Shown in pieces: positions 14,716 to 20,429 of a stretch of 21,603 nt of DNA. The notes under the pieces were generated by a model. The model was not told the origin of the DNA. It saw only the letters and a list, made by a program, of their open reading frames with translations, and ran no database searches. The translations under genes and the position numbers were made by a program. Positions within the stretch are counted from its first letter, which is position 1, and each line of letters begins with the position of its first letter. Location: the NCBI GenBank assembly GCA_012032575.1, contig JAAUSP010000058.1, forward strand, positions 1 through 21,603, given 5' to 3'. Source of the stretch: Anaerolineales bacterium (GTDB taxonomy: Bacteria; Chloroflexota; Anaerolineae; 4572-78; J111).

Positions 14716-15642
14716 CTACCGTCTCAACTGCCCCAACACCGCCTGCAAATGAGCATCGAGCGGCGCTTCCAATTCGATAGTCTCGCCGGTGCGGGGGTGC
14801 TGGAAGCGCAGCCGCCAGGCGTGGAGGAATTGGCGCTTGAGGCCGAGGACATTCTTTTTGCGGCCATAGACCGTATCGCCGACCACGGGGCATTTGAGCC
14901 AGGCCAGGTGGACCCGAATCTGGTGGGTCCGCCCGGTTTCCAGGCCGACTTCGAGCAAACTGTACGGCTCAAAATCCTCAAGCACCCGGTAATGAGTGCG
15001 GGACGGTTTGCCGTCGGCGCGGGGGGCCATCTTCTGGCGGAAGCGGGAGTCGCGGCCCAGGGGGACTTCGATAATGCCTTCGGGGGCTTCGGGCCGGCCA
15101 AAGACCAGGGCCAGGTAGGTTTTTTCGACGGTTCTGGCTTTGAACTGCTGCTGCAAATGACGCAGCGCTTGCGGCGTGCGGGCGACCATAATCAAGCCCG
15201 ACGTATCGCGGTCGAGCCGGTGGACAATGCCGGGGCGGTCGGTGGCTTCGGCGTCGCTCAGGCTGAGCGCGGCCAGATCGGGGTAGCGGGACAGCAGCGC
15301 GTTGACCAGCGTGCCGCTCGCGTGGCCGTGGGCCGGGTGGACGACCATACCCGCCGGTTTGTTGATGACCACCAGATCGTCGTCTTCATAAACCACCGCC
15401 AGGGGCGTGGTTTCCGGCTGTGGCGCGTCGGGTTCGACGGCGGGCAGATAAACGGTGACCACCTCGCCCGTTTGAACGGCGCTGCTGGGCCGGACAGATT
15501 GTCCGGCGACCAATATCTGGCCCTGGCGAATCAACTTTTGAAGCTGCGAGCGGGAAAGTTGGGGCAAGGCTTGCGCCAGCCATTGGTCCAGCCGGGCAGC
15601 GGATTGGTCAACCTGGAGTTGCAGGGGTTGGGGTGAAGACAT
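14716..15642 (-). CDS. rluD: RluA/RluD-family 23S rRNA pseudouridine synthase
   Basis: Isomerises specific uridines of large-subunit rRNA to pseudouridine. The 308 residues show an N-terminal S4 RNA-binding domain (about 12-75, with ARLDQWLAQ and SRSQLQKLIRQGQILVAG) and the catalytic domain with INKPAGMVVHPAHG and the signature HRLDRDTSGL at 141-150, whose first Asp is the catalytic one, then LETGRTHQIRVHLAW near the end. The start is the ATG at 15640-15642 (MSSPQPLQLQ); longer versions would translate the hairpin upstream. It follows lspA and a small ORF on the same strand, a common gene order. RluD is favoured by the S4 domain and length, but RluC cannot be fully excluded. Confidence 0.93.
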   Translation of the reverse strand: MSSPQPLQLQVDQSAARLDQWLAQALPQLSRSQLQKLIRQGQILVAGQSVRPSSAVQTGEVVTVYLPAVEPDAPQPETTPLAVVYEDDDLVVINKPAGMVVHPAHGHASGTLVNALLSRYPDLAALSLSDAEATDRPGIVHRLDRDTSGLIMVARTPQALRHLQQQFKARTVEKTYLALVFGRPEAPEGIIEVPLGRDSRFRQKMAPRADGKPSRTHYRVLEDFEPYSLLEVGLETGRTHQIRVHLAWLKCPVVGDTVYGRKKNVLGLKRQFLHAWRLRFQHPRTGETIELEAPLDAHLQAVLGQLRR

Positions 15643-15655
15643 AAGACGGTTGCAG

Positions 15656-15713
15656 GTAGCACGTTGCAGGTTACAGGTTTTAACGTGCAACCTGCAACCT
15701 TACAACGTGCTAC
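15656..15713. repeat. Hairpin with repeated-word arms (locus G)
   Basis: GTAGCACGTTG at 15656-15666 pairs with its complement at 15703-15713, and within it GTTGCAGGTT (15664-15673) pairs with 15689-15698. The words GTTGCAGG and CGTTGCAGG recur on both sides, so several pairing registers are possible. It lies between the small ORF, whose TAG stop falls inside the right arm, and the rluD start, so it is intra-operonic. Confidence 0.8.
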
Positions 15714-15973
15714 TTATGCTGGCGGGCCTTTTCGAGGGCGTGAGCGGCCATGCTGGAATCAGAACCACCGGCCTGCTTAAAAGCGCGGCGGCGCTGCAAA
15801 ACATGATGATCGTGCAGCAGTTTGACCGGCAAGGCCCAGCGGTCAATATGGGCGGTTGAACGCAGCCGAAACCCAAAAACCAACTGGCGCGCTTGCAGGC
15901 CCAATTCCGCTGCTTTTTGACCGTAAAGGGTTAGCTTATTCAGAATAGTCCGGCGTACATCCGATTGGCTCAT
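15710..15973 (-). CDS. Small hypothetical protein between lspA and rluD
   Basis: An 87-residue basic protein (MSQSDVRRTILNKLTLYGQ onwards). The start codon overlaps the lspA stop (ATGA), with GGAGGAAA in the lspA tail as ribosome site, a strong sign that it is a real, coupled gene. It has a helical N-terminal part, a central RWALPVKLLHDHHVLQRRRAFKQAGG and no Cys, signal peptide or membrane span. I do not recognise the family. Its place in the lspA-rluD operon suggests only co-expression. Confidence 0.65.
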   Translation of the reverse strand: MSQSDVRRTILNKLTLYGQKAAELGLQARQLVFGFRLRSTAHIDRWALPVKLLHDHHVLQRRRAFKQAGGSDSSMAAHALEKARQHK

Positions 15974-16504
15974 ACATTTCCTCCTTCGGACAGGTTAGGC
16001 GCTTTTTCAACCTGGCTCAACACATCTTCTTCGCTCCACAGAAAATAGGCCAAAATCGTTACCCCCAGCACAATAGACATATCAGCAATGTTAAAAATAG
16101 GCCAAAAGCCAATATCCACAAAATCAACCACATAGCCGCGGGTGATCCGGTCAACCAGGTTGCCCAGCGCGCCGCCAAGCTGCAAACCCAAACTCACCCG
16201 CACCCACAGATTGTAAGTGGGCAAGTGGTGATAGAAAATGACAATAGCGACGACCACCACCACCGCAATGACCATAAAAATCCCGCCCAACTGGGGAAAC
16301 ATCCCAAAGGCCGCGCCGGTAATTTGGTGACAAAGGTAAATTGAAAGATTTTGGCGAAAGCCGGCAAAAGGTCCACGAGCTTTGCTGGGGGATGTTTTGG
16401 ACCACCCAATACTTGGTCGCCTGGTCCAGGGCGAAAACGATAGCGGCGATGCCCAGAATGGCCGGCAGGGCAAAACGATTTTGGGAGGTGTGGCGTGTAA
16501 TCAG
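15970..16504 (-). CDS. lspA: Lipoprotein signal peptidase, frameshifted twice
   Basis: Integral membrane aspartic peptidase that removes lipoprotein signal peptides. The N-terminal frame reads RFALPAILGIAAIVFALDQATKYWVV, the family's first segment with conserved Asp, then SSWTF. One missing T after 16365 shifts to PAFAKIFQFTFVT, and two extra bases at about 16319-16324 shift to TGAAFGMFPQLGG. Beyond that the frame is clean: GALGNLVDR carries the first catalytic Asp and FNIAD the second. With these repairs the length is 177 residues, normal for LspA, with four membrane segments. The start is probably the CTG (or a misread ATG) at 16502-16504, 6 bases after AGGAG. It heads a minus-strand operon with a predicted promoter at 16581-16609. 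Confidence 0.88.
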
Positions 16505-16580
16505 AATTTACTCCTGGAAATAAACAGTAGACCCAGTAGACAGAGCTTGATGCGACCTTGCTACCCTGTTACCTTTTTAT

Positions 16581-16609
16581 ATTCTACCTCACTCCGGGTC
16601 AATCTGCAA
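16581..16609 (-). promoter_or_regulatory. Predicted promoter of the lspA operon
   Basis: On the minus strand TTGCAG (16609-16604), 17 bases, TAGAAT (16586-16581). The leader then contains GGTAACAGGGTAGC, a relative of the tandem word at 8185-8213. Confidence 0.55.
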
Positions 16610-16635
16610 CAATTTTTTGTTCCTACTTCTTTTAC

Positions 16636-16691
16636 TGATACGTGATGCGTGATGTGTGAGATATTTTCACGTATCACGTATCACGCATCAC
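16636..16691. repeat. Hairpin with heptamer-repeat arms (locus H) between divergent promoters
   Basis: The arms are tandem CGTGATG/CGTGATA units, the same word as locus A 14 kb away. Two stem registers are possible: 16636-16646 with 16673-16683 (11 bp), or 16642-16653 with 16680-16691 (12 bp), shifted by one heptamer. It lies between the lspA promoter (minus) and the promoter of the YfhO-like gene (plus), outside both transcripts. Confidence 0.85.
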
Positions 16692-16698
16692 TTTGCTT

Positions 16699-16728
16699 TT
16701 TACAATTCCCGCGCCGCCGTGTTACAAT
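16699..16728 (+). promoter_or_regulatory. Predicted promoter of the YfhO-like gene
   Basis: TTTACA at 16699-16704, 18 bases, TACAAT at 16723-16728. A start near 16735 rules out the upstream ATG at 16649 as translation start and gives a very short leader. Confidence 0.6.
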
Positions 16729-16762
16729 CGAGGTCATATTAATTATCACCTTGAGAGCCGCT

Positions 16763-19138
16763 TTGAATAACCCTGCCCATGCTATCTCCCTGCGCCCGCC
16801 GCTTTGGACTGTGGCGCTGTATCTGGTCTTGCCCTTTTTAGCCTTGCCCGAAATCATTTTCGGCGGACAGACCCTCTACCGCACCGACATTACCTGGATT
16901 CATTATCCCGGCCACATCTTCATGGCCGCCGAGTGGCTGGCCGGGCGAGTGCCGCTGTGGGACCCCTACCGCCAGGGCGGCGTCCCCATGCTGGCCGAGC
17001 CGCAGATTGGGGTGTTGTATCCCCTGCGCGCCCTCTTTTTGAGCAGCCTGCCCCCCTCGTTGGAATTATCGCTGTTTATTATGCTGCATCTCAGCCTGGC
17101 CGCGCTGTTCACCTTTATCCTGGCCCGCTCGCTGGGCCAGAGCCAAATCGCGGCGACCCTGGCCGGGTTGGTGTTTGGCTTCGGCGGCTTTTTAATGGCC
17201 CAGGTCTCCAATCTCAACATCATGAGCGCCGCCGCCTGGCTGCCTTTGGTGCTGTGGGCGTTGATGGCGGCCCTCCGGCAGCGAAGCTGGCTGGCGATGC
17301 TGCTGGCCGGCATCCCCCTGGCGCTGCAAATTTACACGGCCCACTCGCAGATTGTGTTTTACACGCTGGTCATTGTCGCTGCGTATGGACTGTACCGGCT
17401 CAGCACCGACTTCTTTGCGGGCGAGGCGGAGCAGCGGCGAAACTGGGGCTATGCCTGGCGCACCGGGTTGCTCGTAACCGCCGCCATTGTCGCCGGTCTG
17501 CTGCTGGCAGCCCCGCAACTGCTGCCCTCCATCGAGTTGGTTCAATTTACCCTGCGCTCGCAAAACCAGGGGTTGGACCTGCTGGTGGAAAACTCGCTGC
17601 CCCCGGCGATGTGGCTCAACCTGCTTTTGCCCGGCGCGTTTGGCAACAATGTGGTCGGCTTCAAAGGGGGCGACCCTTTTCAGGAGGTGTTTATTTACGT
17701 GGGCTTTCTGCCGCTGCTGCTGGCAGGGGTTGGCCTGCTGAATTCCCGGCGCGATCAACGCTTTTTTGTGGGGCTGCTGGTGGCCGCCGTGCTGCTGGCC
17801 CTGGGAGGCAATACCCCGCTTTATGACTATGTCATCCAATACCTGCCCGGTTTTGATATTTTTCGCATCCCGGCCCGCTGGCTGATGGCGGTCAACCTGG
17901 CCCTGGCAGTGCTGGCCGGCCTGGGTCTGGATGCGCTGCTGGAAAAGGGGCTGTCCCGACGGGTGCTGGCGGGTTTCCTGACCGTCGGGCTGCTGCTGGC
18001 GGCGAGTCTGATCCTGAGTTGGGTTTTTAGAAATGATCTATCAGCCTGGAGCGACTCCCTGAACGGGCCTTATCGCAAACTGGCCGCGGCGCTGTTCAGC
18101 AAAGGCTTCGTCCCCGATCCTATTTATCAACAACGTATGCTGCTGCGGTGGATTTTCGGATTAAATACTCCCGCCTTTTTGTTAGTAGCCAACCTGGGCG
18201 TGGCCGCGCTTTTAGCGGTTCTCTACTCGACCCGGCGCGTCAGCGGCCCGGTTTTGGCCCGGCTGGTCCTGCTGACGGTCACGCTCGATTTGCTGCTCAC
18301 GGGCGGAACGGCCATCAACCCGGTCAGGCCGGAGGGGCGCTGGCAGGAATTGTCGGGTGGGGCCAAATATGTGCTGGAGCGGGTCGGCCAGGCCAGGGTT
18401 TTACCGTTGGGCGTCAGCGGCGAAGATGCGGCGGTTCACAATCTGGGCCAATATTTCCCCTCGGCCTATCGGGTGTTCAGCGCCAGCGGGTACAGTTCAC
18501 CGCTGAAGCTGGCCCGCTACGAAACTTTTCTGGATGAAGCCGACCCGGTGCAGGCGCTGCAAATCCTGGGCGTCCGCTACCTGCTCACGCGGGGGCAAAT
18601 GGGCGCGGATGTGGCCGCTACCTATCCCCTGGTTTTCAATGATGGCGACTCGTTTGTCTACGAAAATGAAAACTGGCTACCGCGTGCTTTTGTCGTCCAT
18701 CAGGCATTAAGGGCGAGCAATCCGGAGGAAGCGCTGGCTCATTTTCAAACCCGCCAGGTTGACCCGCGCCAGACGGTTGTTTTGGAAACCGAGATGCCCT
18801 TTCCGCCGCCGGAAATACCCACGACTTCTGCCAGCACGACTGAAATCACCTCTGAAAATCCCCAGACGGTTGAGATTACAGCCAATCTTTCCGCCGCCGG
18901 CTATGTGGTCCTGCTGGATACCTTCTACCCCGGCTGGGTCGCTGCGGTTGACGGTCAGTCCACCCCCATCTATCGGGCCGATTACCTGGGCCGGGCTGTT
19001 TTTGTGCCCGCCGGTCAGCATACAGTTCGGTTTGAGTACCGGCCCTGGTCATTTCGAGCGGGTCTGGGGCTGGCAGCGGGGATGATGGTGGTTGTGGGGA
19101 TCGTTGCTTTTTGGTCGTATCGTCAAAATATTAAATAA
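16763..19138 (+). CDS. YfhO-like multi-span membrane protein (glycosyltransferase-associated)
   Basis: A large integral membrane protein of about 791 residues, resembling the bacterial YfhO family, members of which act in glycosylation of lipoteichoic acid or other surface polymers. The N-terminal part has DITWIHYPGHIFMAAEW and GRVPLWDPYRQGGVPMLAEP, the first extracytoplasmic loop typical of GT-C-like folds, then around ten to twelve hydrophobic segments up to about residue 560, a long C-terminal soluble domain with PGWVAAVDGQ, and a final membrane helix. The start is ambiguous: TTG 16763 has GAGAG 5 bases upstream, and TTG 16751 is also in frame. The ATG at 16649 lies before the predicted promoter and inside hairpin H. 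The gene is intact. The substrate is unknown. Confidence 0.85.
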   Translation: MNNPAHAISLRPPLWTVALYLVLPFLALPEIIFGGQTLYRTDITWIHYPGHIFMAAEWLAGRVPLWDPYRQGGVPMLAEPQIGVLYPLRALFLSSLPPSLELSLFIMLHLSLAALFTFILARSLGQSQIAATLAGLVFGFGGFLMAQVSNLNIMSAAAWLPLVLWALMAALRQRSWLAMLLAGIPLALQIYTAHSQIVFYTLVIVAAYGLYRLSTDFFAGEAEQRRNWGYAWRTGLLVTAAIVAGLLLAAPQLLPSIELVQFTLRSQNQGLDLLVENSLPPAMWLNLLLPGAFGNNVVGFKGGDPFQEVFIYVGFLPLLLAGVGLLNSRRDQRFFVGLLVAAVLLALGGNTPLYDYVIQYLPGFDIFRIPARWLMAVNLALAVLAGLGLDALLEKGLSRRVLAGFLTVGLLLAASLILSWVFRNDLSAWSDSLNGPYRKLAAALFSKGFVPDPIYQQRMLLRWIFGLNTPAFLLVANLGVAALLAVLYSTRRVSGPVLARLVLLTVTLDLLLTGGTAINPVRPEGRWQELSGGAKYVLERVGQARVLPLGVSGEDAAVHNLGQYFPSAYRVFSASGYSSPLKLARYETFLDEADPVQALQILGVRYLLTRGQMGADVAATYPLVFNDGDSFVYENENWLPRAFVVHQALRASNPEEALAHFQTRQVDPRQTVVLETEMPFPPPEIPTTSASTTEITSENPQTVEITANLSAAGYVVLLDTFYPGWVAAVDGQSTPIYRADYLGRAVFVPAGQHTVRFEYRPWSFRAGLGLAAGMMVVVGIVAFWSYRQNIK

Positions 19139-19165
19139 CCTCAGTTCGGAGTTTTTTATTTCCTG

Positions 19166-19192
19166 ACAGGATTAACAAGATTTACAGGATGA
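19166..19192. repeat. Tandem 9-mer words
   Basis: Three degenerate copies of ACAGGATTA / ACAAGATTT / ACAGGATGA in a row, in the 478-base spacer between the YfhO-like gene and gntR. No partner arm is nearby. Confidence 0.6.
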
Positions 19193-19220
19193 AAAGGTCC
19201 AAAAATCGAGATAGTCCACA

Positions 19221-19347
19221 AATTATGTACTTGGGTCAGGTTAAGAACCCGGATGCGTAGAATTAACGGATTTATTGTTTGCTAATCCGTTTAATTCCGC
19301 GTATCCGTGTTCTTAACCGATATAAACATAAGTTTAAGCACATAATT
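19221..19347. repeat. Long quasi-palindrome in the YfhO-gntR spacer
   Basis: Nested inverted repeats: an outer pair of 12 bases (19221-19232 with 19336-19347, one mismatch) and an inner pair of about 35 bases (19239-19272 with 19284-19318) holding GGTTAAGAAC, a GGAT-rich word, and AATTAA-CGGATT, with scattered mismatches and one 1-base gap. The loop is about 11 bases. It has no T-run. Confidence 0.75.
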
Positions 19348-19473
19348 CTATACCATGTCCATTTTATACCAAACCATCAAACTCAGGTTAAACAAGTTTA
19401 ACAAGGCGATAACAGGCCATTAATACAAATAACCTATACTACAGATAGTCTCTTCTGTCTCCTCCTTAGCCAG

Positions 19474-19503
19474 AGCACTGCGGGTTTCCCGGCCCGCAGT
19501 GCT
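19474..19503 (+). terminator. Rho-independent terminator upstream of gntR
   Basis: A perfect 11-bp stem, AGCACTGCGGG with CCCGCAGTGCT, an 8-base loop, then TCTGCTTTTT. It ends transcription arriving from the YfhO-like gene and lies about 48 bases before the gntR -35 box. Confidence 0.85.
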
Positions 19504-19550
19504 TCTGCTTTTTAGCCCCTGATTTGCTCAAACAAAACGGCTGCAAGGTA

Positions 19551-19579
19551 TTGACAAAAAGCCTTTTTGGTCGTAAGAT
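19551..19579 (+). promoter_or_regulatory. Predicted gntR promoter with palindromic spacer
   Basis: A perfect -35 TTGACA at 19551-19556, 17 bases, and TAAGAT at 19574-19579. Centred in the spacer is CAAAAAG-C-CTTTTTG (19555-19569), a 7-bp inverted repeat that could bind a regulator between the two boxes. Confidence 0.78.
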
Positions 19580-19582
19580 AAA

Positions 19583-19603
19583 GTTGTCATACAACCATAC
19601 AAC
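19583..19603 (+). promoter_or_regulatory. Operator-like site at the gntR transcription start
   Basis: GTTGT-CAT-ACAAC (19583-19595) is a 5-bp palindrome followed by a second CATACAAC, so the half-site ACAAC occurs twice in tandem. The core TTGTCATACAA fits the general T-GT-N3-AC-A pattern of GntR-family operators. It overlaps the predicted transcription start, consistent with autoregulation. Confidence 0.6.
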
Positions 19604-19616
19604 ACTACCTATTTAG

Positions 19617-20339
19617 ATGTTGAAACGCAGCCCTTCTCTGACCGAACAAGTCAAATCTCATATCAAACGACGGATTCTTAACGAAGGGTTTGAAGATGGC
19701 CGGATTCCCTCCGAAACAGACCTGGCCAACGAGTTGGGCGTCAGCCGGACCACCATCCGTGATGCCCTCAGCCGGCTGGAGCTGGAAGGCGTCATCTATC
19801 GCAAGCAGGGGGCGGGCACGTTTGTCAATGAGGCCGGCTTGCAGCTCAAAACCCGGCTGGAGGAAATTTGGGCCTACGAAGCCATGCTCGAAGCGCACGG
19901 CTACACCCCGTCCACCCGCATCATCAGCATCGAGCAGCAGTCGGCTCCGGCTTCGATAGCCCGGGACCTCAATCTGTCCGCCGATGCACCTGTTGTGACC
20001 ATCCAGAAGCTTTTTCTGGCCGACGAGCAGCCGGTGATTATGACCATCAATCACCTGCCGCTCGGCCTTATCACCTTGCCCTACAGCCGAGCCGATTTTA
20101 ATTCGCCGATGTACCAATTTCTGTCGCAGTTTTGCCAACAGCATCTAACCTATTATCTCAGCGAAATTGTGCCGCTGAACGCCTCGGTTGAACTGGCCGA
20201 AACCCTGTGCATCCCGCCTGACCGCGCCCTGATTTGTTTTGATGAAATCGGCTACAACCAGGATAACCTGCCCATTATCAAAGCCTACTCTTATTTCAGA
20301 GACGATTTACTCCGCCTGCGCCTGATCCGGCGAGAATAG
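19617..20339 (+). CDS. GntR-family transcriptional regulator, HutC subfamily
   Basis: A 240-residue regulator. Residues 1-72 are the winged helix-turn-helix (SETDLANELGVSRTTIRDALSRLELEGVIYRKQGAGTFV), and residues about 95-235 are a UTRA ligand-binding domain (GYTPSTRIISIEQQ at its start, a conserved pattern of the HutC subfamily). The ATG at 19617 has no strong ribosome site. It is followed by an M20 peptidase gene on the same strand, separated only by a hairpin, so the likely effector is the substrate or product of that enzyme. It has its own promoter with an operator-like palindrome at the start point. Confidence 0.92.
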   Translation: MLKRSPSLTEQVKSHIKRRILNEGFEDGRIPSETDLANELGVSRTTIRDALSRLELEGVIYRKQGAGTFVNEAGLQLKTRLEEIWAYEAMLEAHGYTPSTRIISIEQQSAPASIARDLNLSADAPVVTIQKLFLADEQPVIMTINHLPLGLITLPYSRADFNSPMYQFLSQFCQQHLTYYLSEIVPLNASVELAETLCIPPDRALICFDEIGYNQDNLPIIKAYSYFRDDLLRLRLIRRE

Positions 20340-20410
20340 GTAGTAAGTAGTAAGTAGTAAGGGAAAGTATTTCCCCTACTACCTACTACCTACTACCTAC
20401 TACCTACTAC
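20337..20410. repeat. Hairpin with heptamer-repeat arms (locus I) between gntR and the peptidase
   Basis: The stem runs from 20337-20366 to 20370-20399 with a GGGAAA/TTTCCC core and a 3-base loop. The left arm repeats GTAGTAA and the right arm repeats CTACTAC. They are complementary except for one A-C mismatch every 7 bases; on the opposite strand these become G-T, which would pair as G-U in RNA. The right arm has more copies than the left and extends to 20410. It begins in the gntR stop codon and ends shortly before the AAAGG ribosome site of the next gene. Confidence 0.88.
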
Positions 20411-20429
20411 TTATTGAAAGGAAAAAATT

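Noticed and set aside
14525..14893. Minus-strand frame overlapping the rluD 3' end
   Set aside because: It overlaps rluD in another frame, lacks a ribosome site and reads as Pro/Arg-rich shadow; the 14470-14715 spacer holds no supported gene.
14686..15636. Long open frame on the plus strand opposite rluD
   Set aside because: It is the antisense shadow of a clear pseudouridine synthase with intact motifs; its translation is Gly/Gln-rich with no family resemblance.
16804..17826. 340-codon open frame on the plus strand inside the YfhO-like gene
   Set aside because: It is out of frame with the membrane protein and rich in Arg, Pro and Gly, as expected from a shifted reading of GC-rich sequence.
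20337..20410. CRISPR array
   Set aside because: The units are 7 bases with no spacers and the two halves are inverted copies; no cas genes are present.
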